Of a stretch of 28,356 nt of DNA, positions 8,269 to 16,951 are shown in pieces. The translations under genes were made by a program, and so were the position numbers. Origin of the DNA: GCA-2701705 sp964342155 (lineage in GTDB: Bacteria > Pseudomonadota > Gammaproteobacteria > GCA-002705445 > GCA-002716945); the NCBI GenBank assembly GCA_964342155.1, contig CAYFEQ010000013.1:1-28356 (forward strand). Direction: 5' to 3'. The notes below the pieces were generated by a model. The model saw only the letters and a list, made by a program, of their open reading frames with translations. It did not search any database and was not told the origin of the DNA. Numbering within the stretch: the stretch's first letter is position 1; each line of letters opens with the position of its first letter.

Positions 8269-10224
8269 TTAAAATATATCTCTTAATTGACTTAATATAT
8301 TTTCATTCTCTAATGTGGAAGTATCGCCGGAGATTTTCTCCCCTCTTGCTATATTTCTCAGTAGTCTTCTCATTATTTTTCCAGATCTTGTTTTTGGAAG
8401 ATTAGTAGAGAATGATATACGGTCTGGTTTAGCTATAGAACCAATTTTTGTTTTAACCCATTCTCTAAGTTCATTAGCAAATTGTTTTCCAACATGCGAT
8501 TTAAAACTATCTCGGAGAACAACAAATGAATGAATTGCTTCACCCTTAATATCATGTGGAAAACTAACAACTGCAGATTCTGCAACATATTCATGTGAGA
8601 CAAGGGCAGATTCAATTTCCATTGTCCCTAGTCTATGACCTGAAACATTAACCACATCATCTGATCGTCCCATAATCCAGATATTTCCATCTTCATCTCT
8701 TCTGGCAGTATCACCGGTGATATAAAACTTGTTATCATATTTTTTCCAGTATGTTTCAACGTATCTTTCTTCATCACCCCAAATACCTCTTAACATAGAT
8801 GGCCAAGGTTTTTTAATAACTAGATTACCACCTTGTTTTATATCTTTTACTTTATTTCCTTCGGAATCAACAACCTCAACCTCTATACCTGGAAGTGGCT
8901 TTGTGCATGTTCCTGGTATGGTTGAATATATTCCAGGGAGGGGGGCAATCATATTTGCGCCAGTTTCAGTTTGCCACCAAGTATCCACAATTGGACAGTT
9001 TTCTTTTCCAATAGTTTTATAATACCAGATCCAAGCTTCGGGATTAATTGGTTCACCAACGGTCCCTAATAATCTCAAAGAGTCTAATTTATGTCTTTTG
9101 GGTAATTCATCACCAAGCTTCATTAACGTCCTGATTGCTGTTGGTGCTGTATAAAATACCGTTACCTGGTTTTCATCTATAATTTTCCAAAACCTGTCTC
9201 CATCGGGATATGTTGGCGCGCCATCATATATTAAGATAGTTGAACCAAGTGCAAGTGGACCATACACAACATAGCTATGACCAGTTATCCATCCTATATC
9301 AGCAGTACACCAAAAAATATCATCATCTTTCAAATCAAAAACCCATTTATTTGTAAGCAAACAATTTAATAGGTAGCCAGCCGAACTATGTATTATCCCT
9401 TTTGGCTTTCCTGTTGACCCAGATGTATACAAAATAAACAATAAATCTTCCGCGTTCATTTCTTCAGGGATTATAATTTGACCATCGGTATCTATTACCT
9501 TGTGCCACCAAATATCCCTAGATTTATCAAAATTAATTTCTTGAGAAGAATTTTTATATATTATGCAGTGTTCGATAGAAGGGCAACCCATTGCTAAAGC
9601 TTTATCAACAGTCTCTTTTGCTTTTATGAACTTTCCACCTCTTTTAAACGCATCAACAGTAATTACTGCTTTTGCAGAACAATCATTTATTCTATCTTTC
9701 AGTGACTCCGATGAGAATCCTGCAAAGACAACAGAGTGAATTAATCCTAATCGAGCGCAAGACAGCATTGCCGTAATAGATTCTGGGATTGTAGGCATGT
9801 ATATAATAACCCTATCTTGTTTTTTTAAACCAAGATGTTTTAGACCAGATGAAAATGAATTAACTTTTGAAAATAATTCCTGGTAACTAAGAGTATTAAT
9901 CTGATTATCTTCAGAAACATGTCTAATTGCTATTTTATCTTTTTTATCTGTTTCAATATGTCGATCCAAACAATTTGCAGAGATATTAAGAGTTCCATCC
10001 TCAAACCATTTAAAAAAAGGAGATTTACCAGTACAGACAGTAGTAAACTTTTTTATCCATGTTATCTCATTAACTGCTAACTCTTTCCAAAATAGACTTG
10101 GGTCTGATTTATATTTTTTTATTAATTTATCTAAATTTATACTATTAAGGTTAGCTTGTTGGACAAACTTTTCTGAAGGTTTGAAAACTCTTTTTTCTTT
10201 AAGGTTTGATTCTATATTTTTCAT
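8269..10224 (-). CDS. acs: Acetyl-coenzyme A synthetase
   Basis: This enzyme activates acetate to acetyl-CoA through acetyl-AMP, using ATP and CoA. The 651 residues match the family length (E. coli 652). Visible motifs are the N-terminal WFEDGTLNISANCLDRH, the ATP-binding loop YTSGSTGKPKG at 266-276, VGEPINPEAW, WWQTETG near the middle, and GRSDDVVNVSGHRLGT. The C-terminal PKTRSGKIMRR carries the catalytic, acetylation-controlled lysine (Lys616, equivalent to Lys609 of the Salmonella enzyme). The gene ends 31 bases from the convergent S1 gene, with no obvious terminator between them. It begins 16 bases after dksA, so it is probably cotranscribed with it. It implies growth on or recycling of acetate. 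Confidence 0.97.
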   Translation of the reverse strand: MKNIESNLKEKRVFKPSEKFVQQANLNSINLDKLIKKYKSDPSLFWKELAVNEITWIKKFTTVCTGKSPFFKWFEDGTLNISANCLDRHIETDKKDKIAIRHVSEDNQINTLSYQELFSKVNSFSSGLKHLGLKKQDRVIIYMPTIPESITAMLSCARLGLIHSVVFAGFSSESLKDRINDCSAKAVITVDAFKRGGKFIKAKETVDKALAMGCPSIEHCIIYKNSSQEINFDKSRDIWWHKVIDTDGQIIIPEEMNAEDLLFILYTSGSTGKPKGIIHSSAGYLLNCLLTNKWVFDLKDDDIFWCTADIGWITGHSYVVYGPLALGSTILIYDGAPTYPDGDRFWKIIDENQVTVFYTAPTAIRTLMKLGDELPKRHKLDSLRLLGTVGEPINPEAWIWYYKTIGKENCPIVDTWWQTETGANMIAPLPGIYSTIPGTCTKPLPGIEVEVVDSEGNKVKDIKQGGNLVIKKPWPSMLRGIWGDEERYVETYWKKYDNKFYITGDTARRDEDGNIWIMGRSDDVVNVSGHRLGTMEIESALVSHEYVAESAVVSFPHDIKGEAIHSFVVLRDSFKSHVGKQFANELREWVKTKIGSIAKPDRISFSTNLPKTRSGKIMRRLLRNIARGEKISGDTSTLENENILSQLRDIF

Positions 10225-10240
10225 TTCGAATATACATCTT

Positions 10241-10699
10241 CTAGTCTATTCGAGTTTTTTCCAATCGCTCATGGCGTTCCTGCGCTTCTATACATAATGT
10301 AGCAATTGGACGAGCTTCAAGTCTTTTGATGCCAATTGGATCACCAGTTTCTTCACAATATCCATAAGAACCATCCTCAACTCTTTGTAGCGCTTGATCA
10401 ATTTTATTAATAAGTTTTCTTTCCCTATCACGTGTTCTGAGTTCTAGCCTAAACTCCTCTTCTTGTGTTGCAGCATCATTTGGGTCCGAAAGCTTAGAAG
10501 AGTCTTGTTGCATGTGTCGGACAGTTTTATCCGCCTCCTTCATGAGTTGCTTTTTCCATTCTAGCAGAATGAGTTTGAAATGAGACACTTGCTTAGATGA
10601 CATATATTTTTCTCCTTTTGACGCCTTATAGGGTTTAAAAGTAAGAAAACTATATAAATCTTTGTTATTTGTACTTTTAGAACTAGATTTTTCTATCAT
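10241..10699 (-). CDS. dksA: RNA polymerase-binding transcription factor DksA
   Basis: DksA inserts a coiled coil into the RNA polymerase secondary channel and, with ppGpp, drives the stringent response. The 152-residue product aligns end to end with E. coli DksA (151): the segment before the coiled coil, the QEEEF.LELR.RDRERKLI coiled-coil region with its acidic tip (DPNDAA), and the zinc-finger region. Only two of the four zinc-binding cysteines are present (CEET and CIEA instead of CxxC pairs), a pattern also seen in many alpha- and betaproteobacterial DksA proteins. Inside the gene, AAAAGGAG (10612-10619) stands eight bases before an in-frame ATG at 10603, so a 120-residue form could also be made. 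The first 32 residues match the family (PYKASKGEKYM), so the long start is preferred. Confidence 0.94.
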   Translation of the reverse strand: MIEKSSSKSTNNKDLYSFLTFKPYKASKGEKYMSSKQVSHFKLILLEWKKQLMKEADKTVRHMQQDSSKLSDPNDAATQEEEFRLELRTRDRERKLINKIDQALQRVEDGSYGYCEETGDPIGIKRLEARPIATLCIEAQERHERLEKTRID

Positions 10700-10712
10700 A
10701 ACTAAACCATTT

Positions 10713-10741
10713 ATTCTGCATCGACATGGAGTCTATAGCAA
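10713..10741 (-). promoter_or_regulatory. Predicted dksA promoter
   Basis: On the minus strand, TTGCTA (10741-10736) and CAGAAT (10718-10713) are separated by 17 bases, a fair sigma-70 arrangement. The predicted start would lie about seven bases before the dksA ATG, giving a very short leader. It is the only reasonable promoter-like pair in the 66-base gap between xseA and dksA. Confidence 0.4.
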
Positions 10742-10765
10742 GTTTTTTTTTACCTTTGAGAGATG

Positions 10766-12094
10766 TTAATGTTTTTCAGCTATTGTTTCACCATCATGGA
10801 ATTCAGCCGAGAAAGTCTTTTCTTTATTGAACTCTATTTTACTTTTGATGATTTTCCTACCTTTATTTCGGATAATAGAATAACCTTTTTTTAGTATTTT
10901 CTTAGGATTGGAATTTGATATTTCGCAGGAAAATGTTGAGAATTTTTGTTTTTTCATACCATATGTATATTCAACTTTTTGATTTATATTTGAAATCTGA
11001 TAGTGAAGTTTTTCTGCAAGAGTTTGAAATTTTTGACTTATCCTTTTTCTTGATTGATTTATCCCCAAATTGATTCTCTTTTTGTTCTCTCCTATTTGAT
11101 GAATAGAGTGTTTTATACAGTATTCTATTTTTTTTGATTGTCTTGTGTGTTGAATTATTAATTCCTTAATAAGGTTTTCTGGATTATGAGAGTTTATTGA
11201 TACTATTTTTTGTTCTGTCAAATTTTTGCATTCTTGTATCTTTGATTCAATTTTATGTATAAAAACTTCTTCTAGATTATCTAGCCTTTGGTATAATTCA
11301 TTTTTATCTGGTGTAGCAGATATTCCTGCATCAGTTGGTGTATTAGTATGAAGGTCACAAATATAATCTGCTATTGTTATATCGGGAGCATGACCGATAC
11401 CAGTAATAGTTGGAATATTTGATGCATAGATTTCTCTTGCAAGATTTTCATCATTGAAAGGCATAAGGTTTTGTAAATTCCCACCTCCTCTAACGACCAA
11501 CAAAACATCTGCTTTATTATCAAAGTTAATACGTTTTATTTGTTTGATAATATTTTTTGATGCCAAATCACCTTGCACTAAGCTTGGATATAAGTGAATT
11601 TCCGCTAAAGGATATCTCTTTCTAACTTGTTTGGTTACATCATGCACAGCATCCCCTTCTTCTGATGTAATAAGACCAATAATTTTCGGGAAGCTAGGAA
11701 TTTTTCTTTTACGATCAAACAAACCTTCTCCTTCTAACTTCCTTCTAACTTGTTCAATTTTTTTCTTTAAAGCTCCTTCACCATATAGTTCAATTTCAAG
11801 AATTTTAATACTTAATTTTCCAAATGGTCTATAAAAATTAACTTTTCCAGTAATGAGAACTGTTGAGCTATTGTAATCTGTTAGATTTATTTTTTGGAGA
11901 TTTTCCCAAGCTAAAATAGCGCACGGAATAGCAAACGACCCTTCATCTGTTTTCTCAACAAGATCACAATATTGGTTATTACGTGCAGTTTTCGCACCTG
12001 TTATTTCCCCCTTAATCATGATAGGGTGCTTAAAAAAACTATCAATAGTATCTTCAATTTTGTAATTTAATTCAGAAACAGTAAAAATTTTCAT
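10766..12094 (-). CDS. xseA: Exodeoxyribonuclease VII large subunit
   Basis: XseA is the catalytic subunit of exonuclease VII, which degrades single-stranded DNA from both ends. The 442 residues show an N-terminal OB-fold (about 1-100), then the nuclease core with FPKIIGLITSEEGDAVHDV, LYPSLVQGDLA, VLLVVRGGG, ENLAREIYASNIPTITGIGHAPDITIADYICDL and NTPTDA. A long coiled-coil region (about 260-380) and a short C-terminal strand region follow. Length is close to the E. coli protein (456). The partner gene xseB is not in the window. It is transcribed away from guaB across a 51-base divergent gap and is first of three minus-strand genes (xseA, dksA, acs). Confidence 0.95.
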   Translation of the reverse strand: MKIFTVSELNYKIEDTIDSFFKHPIMIKGEITGAKTARNNQYCDLVEKTDEGSFAIPCAILAWENLQKINLTDYNSSTVLITGKVNFYRPFGKLSIKILEIELYGEGALKKKIEQVRRKLEGEGLFDRKRKIPSFPKIIGLITSEEGDAVHDVTKQVRKRYPLAEIHLYPSLVQGDLASKNIIKQIKRINFDNKADVLLVVRGGGNLQNLMPFNDENLAREIYASNIPTITGIGHAPDITIADYICDLHTNTPTDAGISATPDKNELYQRLDNLEEVFIHKIESKIQECKNLTEQKIVSINSHNPENLIKELIIQHTRQSKKIEYCIKHSIHQIGENKKRINLGINQSRKRISQKFQTLAEKLHYQISNINQKVEYTYGMKKQKFSTFSCEISNSNPKKILKKGYSIIRNKGRKIIKSKIEFNKEKTFSAEFHDGETIAEKH

Positions 12095-12121
12095 ATTTTT
12101 TTAAATTTATATTTCATATGA

Positions 12122-12146
12122 TAACGTTAATATGTATAATATAGAA
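12122..12146 (+). promoter_or_regulatory. Predicted guaB promoter with very short or no leader
   Basis: A perfect TATAAT lies at 12135-12140, preceded directly by TG. The -35 region is weak. Transcription would be expected to start about 12146-12148, which is the first base of the guaB ATG. An eight-base palindrome TAACGTTA sits at 12122-12129 in the same 51-base gap, which also serves xseA in the other direction. Confidence 0.55.
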
Positions 12147-13639
12147 TGGGAACGTCTAAAAATAATCAAAGTAAGTACCCAAATCCTGTTGAAACAGGGC
12201 TAGCTTTTGACGACGTCCTACTGGTGCCACAATACTCAGAAATACTTCCAAGTGATGTCAACTTAACAACTAAACTCACTAGTAAAATTCAACTTAAAAT
12301 ACCTATATTGTCAGCTGCTATGGACACAGTGACAGAAGCTCAGATGGCAATATCACTAGCAAGTGAAGGTGGAATTGGCATAATCCATAAAAACATGAGT
12401 ATTGATGAACAAGCGCATCAGATAAAAATGGTTAAGAAGTATGAAAGTGGCGTTATAAAAGATCCGATAACTGCCGACCCAACTATGAGCGTCAAGGAGA
12501 TTTATGATATCACAAAAAAATATGGAATTTCTGGAGTACCTATTGTTGATAAGAATATTTTGGTTGGTATAGTCACCAATAGAGATTTGAGGTTTGTTGA
12601 TAATCTTAATCTTAGTGTCACTAAGATAATGACTCCTAAAACAAAACTTGTGACTGTAAAAGAAGATTATAGTAAAGAAGAAGTGATTTCAGCTCTAAGA
12701 AAAAACCGTATTGAAAAAATACTTATAGTTAATAAAAAGCATGAGTTGAAAGGAATGATAACTTTTAAAGATATTCAAAAATCTACTACATTTCCAAATG
12801 CTTCAAAAGATAAAATGGGAAGTTTAATTGTAGGAGGAGCAATTGGAACAAATAGCGAATCTATGGACAGAGCAGAAGCTTTAATTAATCAAAAAGCAGA
12901 TGTTTTAGTAATTGATACTGCTCATGGCCATTCTAGGTTAGTTCTAAATATGCTCAAGAAAATCAAGAAAAGGTTTCCACGTCAGCAAGTTATAGCAGGA
13001 AATATTGCGACAGAACAAGCAGCTAAAGATTTAATTGCTTGTGGAGCAGATGCAATTAAAGTTGGGATTGGGCCTGGCTCAATATGCACAACAAGAATTG
13101 TTGCTGGTGTTGGTGTACCACAGTTATCAGCAATTGTTGATGTTGCTAGAGTTTCAAAAAAAATGAAAATTCCTTTAATAGCTGATGGAGGTATTAGGTA
13201 TTCTGGTGATATTGCCAAAGCTATTGCTGCTGGTGCAGATACAGTTATGTTGGGTGGATTGCTAGCTGGCACAGATGAAGCTCCAGGTGATGTAGAATTG
13301 TATGAAGGTAGAACATACAAATCTTATCGTGGCATGGGCTCAATTGGCGCTATGCAAAAAGGTTCACGTGATAGATATTTTCAAGATCGCGAAAAATCAA
13401 CTTCCAAATTAATTCCTGAGGGAATAGAGGGTAGAGTCCCTTACAAAGGAACTATGAAAACAATACTACATCAATTAACTGGGGGGCTTAAATCAAGCAT
13501 GGGATATGTTGGTTGCGGCAATATTGAGGATATGAAAAAGAATACACGGTTTATCAAAATTTCTTCATCTGCCAAACAGGAGAGCCATGTCCATGATGTT
13601 GCAATTGTTAAAGAACCACCAAATTACCAACCGCGTTAA
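12146..13639 (+). CDS. guaB: Inosine-5'-monophosphate dehydrogenase
   Basis: IMPDH oxidises IMP to XMP with NAD+, the first committed step to GMP. The 497 residues contain the N-terminal LAFDDVLLVPQYSE segment and a pair of CBS domains (about 100-220). The TIM barrel carries the catalytic loop GPGSICTTR, with active cysteine 314, and the flap RGMGSIGAM. It ends in QESHVHDV and KEPPNY, as in other gammaproteobacterial enzymes. There are about ten extra residues before the family core, but the ATG at 12146 is the only start codon available upstream of it. No Shine-Dalgarno sequence is present, and a perfect -10 box ends five bases before the ATG. guaA follows after two bases. Confidence 0.97.
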   Translation: MGTSKNNQSKYPNPVETGLAFDDVLLVPQYSEILPSDVNLTTKLTSKIQLKIPILSAAMDTVTEAQMAISLASEGGIGIIHKNMSIDEQAHQIKMVKKYESGVIKDPITADPTMSVKEIYDITKKYGISGVPIVDKNILVGIVTNRDLRFVDNLNLSVTKIMTPKTKLVTVKEDYSKEEVISALRKNRIEKILIVNKKHELKGMITFKDIQKSTTFPNASKDKMGSLIVGGAIGTNSESMDRAEALINQKADVLVIDTAHGHSRLVLNMLKKIKKRFPRQQVIAGNIATEQAAKDLIACGADAIKVGIGPGSICTTRIVAGVGVPQLSAIVDVARVSKKMKIPLIADGGIRYSGDIAKAIAAGADTVMLGGLLAGTDEAPGDVELYEGRTYKSYRGMGSIGAMQKGSRDRYFQDREKSTSKLIPEGIEGRVPYKGTMKTILHQLTGGLKSSMGYVGCGNIEDMKKNTRFIKISSSAKQESHVHDVAIVKEPPNYQPR

Positions 13640-13641
13640 CT

Positions 13642-15192
13642 ATGTCCAATGCTGAACCTAACTCAATACTAATAATTGATTTTGGATCTCAGTATACCCA
13701 GCTGATTGCAAGAAGGATTAGAGAATGTGGGGTATATAGCATAGTAAAACCTAATGATATTACGCTTACAGAAATAAAATTAATCAATCCTAAAGGCATA
13801 GTCTTAACTGGGGGCCCAGAATCAGTTCAATCTAAAAATAAATTAAAATTAAATGCTAAAATATTCAATTTATCTATACCGGTACTTGGTATTTGTTATG
13901 GAATGCAATTAATAAGTGATTATTTTAGAGGAAAAGTTAGTACTTCTAAAAAAAGAGAATTTGGACATTCAGAATTTAAAGGCAATATGTCTTCTCAGAT
14001 TTTTAATAGTATAAAGAAATCCAAAATGAATGTATGGATGAGCCATGGTGATAAAGTAACAGTATTGCCTAACGGTTTTAAAAAGATTGGCAGTAGTACA
14101 AATAGCGATATATCAGCTATTGCAGACGAAAAAAAACAAATTTTTGGATTACAGTTTCATCCAGAAGTAACACATACAGATAATGGTAAAAGAATTTTAA
14201 ATAATTTTGTGATTAATATTTGTAAGTGTAAAAAATCTTGGTTGCCTAAAAATATAGTCAAGGAATCAATTTATGAAATAAGAAAAAAAGTAGGTAACAA
14301 TAAAGTGCTGCTAGCTTTATCTGGCGGGGTTGATTCATCTGTGGTTGCAGCATTACTAAACAGAGCAATTGGAAAACAATTAACTTGTATTTTTATAAAC
14401 ACAGGATTATTGAGAAAAGATGAAGTAAATGAAGTTCAATCAAGTTTCAAAAAAAGGCTTAAAATTAATTTAATTACTATAGATTCAAGTAATATTTTTT
14501 TTAAAAACCTTGAAAGTATCTCAGATCCTGAGAAAAAGAGAAAAGTTATTGGAAAAATATTTATAAAGGAATTTGAAAAACATTCAAAAAAAATTAAAAA
14601 CATAAAGTTTTTAGCTCAAGGAACTATATACCCTGATGTTATAGAATCATCTGGTAGGAATAAGAAATCTGACACTATTAAATCACATCATAATGTTGGG
14701 GGTTTACCAAAAAATATTAAATTTACTTTAATAGAGCCGCTTAAAAGTTTATTTAAAGATGAAGTTAAAAAGATTGGGGAAGTTCTTGGTTTACCGAAAA
14801 ACATTCTTAATCGACATCCATTCCCAGGCCCGGGACTAGCTGTTAGAATTTTAGGTAAAGTTTCTCGTGAAAAAGTTAAAATACTTCAACAAGTTGATTA
14901 TATTTTTATTGAAGAATTAAAATCTAATAACCTCTATAATAAAACTAGCCAAGCTTTATCAGTTTTTTTACCAATAAAAGCAGTTGGTGTAATGGGTGAT
15001 AAAAGACAATATAACTATGTTGTTGCATTACGTGCAGTTAAAACAATAGATTTTATGACGGCATCTATTAGTGAAATTCCATACAAACTGCTTAATAAAA
15101 TCTCTACTCGCATTGTTAATGAAGTTAATGGTGTGGCAAGAGTCGTTTATGATATTACCAGTAAACCTCCTGGAACTATTGAGTGGGAATGA
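13642..15192 (+). CDS. guaA: GMP synthase (glutamine-hydrolysing)
   Basis: GuaA aminates XMP to GMP using ATP and glutamine-derived ammonia. The 516-residue protein has the class I glutamine amidotransferase domain (about 8-195), with nucleophile Cys85 in GICYGMQL and the His-Glu pair in QFHPEVTHT. The ATP-pyrophosphatase domain follows with SGGVDSS at 227-233. The C-terminal dimerisation domain contains RHPFPGPGLAVRI and ends in the conserved KPPGTIEWE. Length is close to the E. coli enzyme (525). It forms a two-gene operon with guaB (two-base gap), so both last steps of GMP synthesis are coexpressed. The next gene begins 15 bases downstream and may be in the same transcript. Confidence 0.97.
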   Translation: MSNAEPNSILIIDFGSQYTQLIARRIRECGVYSIVKPNDITLTEIKLINPKGIVLTGGPESVQSKNKLKLNAKIFNLSIPVLGICYGMQLISDYFRGKVSTSKKREFGHSEFKGNMSSQIFNSIKKSKMNVWMSHGDKVTVLPNGFKKIGSSTNSDISAIADEKKQIFGLQFHPEVTHTDNGKRILNNFVINICKCKKSWLPKNIVKESIYEIRKKVGNNKVLLALSGGVDSSVVAALLNRAIGKQLTCIFINTGLLRKDEVNEVQSSFKKRLKINLITIDSSNIFFKNLESISDPEKKRKVIGKIFIKEFEKHSKKIKNIKFLAQGTIYPDVIESSGRNKKSDTIKSHHNVGGLPKNIKFTLIEPLKSLFKDEVKKIGEVLGLPKNILNRHPFPGPGLAVRILGKVSREKVKILQQVDYIFIEELKSNNLYNKTSQALSVFLPIKAVGVMGDKRQYNYVVALRAVKTIDFMTASISEIPYKLLNKISTRIVNEVNGVARVVYDITSKPPGTIEWE

Positions 15193-15207
15193 TTTTCTTA
15201 TAGATTT

Positions 15208-15576
15208 ATGAATACAAAAATCTTATCAATAATACTACTGTTAACTACATCTTGTGCAGTTAAAATTCACCATGCTATATTACCTGCTAATATAAATGGT
15301 TTAGATGTTTATCAGATACAGTGTCCATATTCTAAAGCTTTGCATAATGAAAAATTTGATTTGCCTCAAGAAAAGACATGTATGACAAAGATCAAAAACT
15401 TTTGTATTTCTGGATATAAAATTATAGAAAGACACCAGGGCATAAGTAAAATTAAAAGCGCCGTTATGTTTGTAACCTTTACATGCGACAATAAACCCGT
15501 AGTATTTGAGTCCAACGATATCGAGGCTGAAGAGGCTGATAAAGGTTGGACAGAATATATACCATTTTTGGATTAA
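15208..15576 (+). CDS. Small predicted lipoprotein of unknown function
   Basis: I do not recognise the family with confidence. The 122-residue product has a short positively charged start and a hydrophobic run (ILSIILLLTTSC) ending in Cys16, which fits a type II (lipoprotein) signal. The -3 residue is threonine rather than the usual leucine. The mature part contains several cysteines; the stretch CMTKIKNFCISGYKIIE resembles the Cys-x-GY pattern seen in some small gammaproteobacterial envelope lipoproteins, but no function follows from that. It starts 15 bases after guaA in the same direction, possibly as read-through. A 12-base perfect palindrome (TAATGATCATTA, 15574-15585) overlaps its stop codon. 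Expected location is the outer membrane or periplasmic face. Confidence 0.65.
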   Translation: MNTKILSIILLLTTSCAVKIHHAILPANINGLDVYQIQCPYSKALHNEKFDLPQEKTCMTKIKNFCISGYKIIERHQGISKIKSAVMFVTFTCDNKPVVFESNDIEAEEADKGWTEYIPFLD

Positions 15577-15660
15577 TGATCATTAGGTCTTGTACTAATA
15601 TAAATTTTTATGTAAGTTAGTAGGGCTTTTAGCAAAAAACCAAACCTTAATACTTAATAA

Positions 15661-15695
15661 AATTAGAGCAAAAAAAATAAGATATTGCTCTAGTT
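15661..15695 (+). promoter_or_regulatory. Hairpin in the dinB upstream region
   Basis: Bases 15661-15671 pair with 15685-15695 (11 pairs, one of them G-T) around a 13-base A-rich loop, 17 bases before the dinB ATG. No T-run follows on the plus strand, so it is not a standard terminator for guaA or the lipoprotein gene. It could be an operator or an mRNA structure. TATACT at 15704-15709 is a good -10 match but lies only three bases before the annotated ATG. Confidence 0.4.
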
Positions 15696-15712
15696 AGGCT
15701 GGATATACTAAA

Positions 15713-16948
15713 ATGACTAAATTTTCAACATCATGTTGGTCTAGAATTATTATGCACGTAGATATGAATGCATTTTTTGCATCTATTGAGCAAAACGATT
15801 TTTTGTACTTAAAAGATAAGCCTGTTGCAGTAACTAATGGAATTAAAGGATCATGTGTAATTACATGCTCATATGAAGCGCGTGCTTTTGGGATTAAGAC
15901 AGGTATGAGGTTTAGAGATGCAAAATTATTATGTCCAGAACTAATACGCAGACCCTCTAGACCTGAAAGATATATAAAGATTTCAAAAGGAATTATGGAA
16001 ATTTTAAACAATGTTTCTCCAGATTTAGAAATATTCTCTGTAGATGAAGCATTTTTAGATTTAACACATTGTCAAAAAATCTACCCTTCACCAGTATTTG
16101 TTGCTGAACTAGTTAAGAAAAATATATTCAGTAAATTTAATCTCCCATGCTCAATTGGAATTTCAGATAATAAATCAATAGCAAAATTTGCAGCTAAGTT
16201 AAATAAACCTGATGGACTAACAATTATTAATCCATGGGAAGCTGAACAAACTCTATCAAACTATTCAGTGACTGAATTATGTGGAGTTTCATATGGAATT
16301 CAAAAATTTTTAAATTTCCATGGTGTTTTTACTTGTGGTGATATGAAGAAGATCCCTATAAGTATTTTAGGAAATAGATTTGGGAATATTGGTAGAAAGA
16401 TATGGCTAATGGCGCAAGGGAAAGACATTGATGGTTTAAATTTAAAAATAAATCAACCTAAATCATTTGGCCATGGAAAAGTTACTAAACCAAATACATA
16501 TGATAGAAATGAAATTAAAAAAATCTTCCATTATATGAGTGAAAAGGTTGCTAGGAGAATGAGATTATATAAGTATGAGAGCAATTTATTTTTTGTTGGA
16601 TTAAAAACATCTAAAGGTTGGTTTGGAAATAAAATTAAAGTTGATCATTATTTAAACCATGGAAGAGATATTTTTAATCTTTGTATGGATTTAATAGAAA
16701 ATTTTAAATTTAGATATGGAATATTTCAAGTCCAAGTAACGGCATTAAAACCAAGGCCAGTAAGCCTCCAGCAAGATCTCTTTGTTCAGGCTTGTAATAA
16801 AGATAGAGCATTAGATTTAGCAATGGATAAAATAAATGAGAAGTTTGGTGAACTGACTATTGCTCCTGCTCGAATCATTAATAAATTAGAAAACCCAGAT
16901 GTTATTTCTCCTTCATGGAGACCAGAAGGACATAGAAAGTCTATATAA
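15713..16948 (+). CDS. dinB: Y-family DNA polymerase, DinB (Pol IV) type
   Basis: This is a translesion DNA polymerase of the Y family. The 411 residues carry the catalytic carboxylates in HVDMNAFFASIEQ (Asp17) and FSVDEAFLDLT (Asp111, Glu112). A palm segment with YEARAFGIKTGMRF, a thumb region and a C-terminal little-finger domain (about 245-350) follow. The helix-hairpin-helix reads CGVSYGIQKF, more degenerate than the GVGK of E. coli Pol IV. QQDLF at 353-357 fits the sliding-clamp binding consensus QL(S/D)LF. An alternative start is the ATG at 15752 (MHVDMNAFF), which would suit a promoter using TATACT at 15704. I found no convincing LexA box (CTGT-N8-ACAG) upstream. A UmuC-like role is less likely given the overall match to DinB. 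Confidence 0.88.
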   Translation: MTKFSTSCWSRIIMHVDMNAFFASIEQNDFLYLKDKPVAVTNGIKGSCVITCSYEARAFGIKTGMRFRDAKLLCPELIRRPSRPERYIKISKGIMEILNNVSPDLEIFSVDEAFLDLTHCQKIYPSPVFVAELVKKNIFSKFNLPCSIGISDNKSIAKFAAKLNKPDGLTIINPWEAEQTLSNYSVTELCGVSYGIQKFLNFHGVFTCGDMKKIPISILGNRFGNIGRKIWLMAQGKDIDGLNLKINQPKSFGHGKVTKPNTYDRNEIKKIFHYMSEKVARRMRLYKYESNLFFVGLKTSKGWFGNKIKVDHYLNHGRDIFNLCMDLIENFKFRYGIFQVQVTALKPRPVSLQQDLFVQACNKDRALDLAMDKINEKFGELTIAPARIINKLENPDVISPSWRPEGHRKSI

Positions 16949-16951
16949 AAA

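Noticed and set aside
12095..12145. Guanine-type riboswitch ahead of guaB
   Set aside because: The gap is only 51 bases and the likely transcription start is at the ATG, so there is no room for an aptamer.
15574..15585. Perfect 12-base palindrome TAATGATCATTA as an operator
   Set aside because: It overlaps a stop codon in AT-rich DNA, has no second copy in the window, and can arise by chance; noted only in the gene entry.
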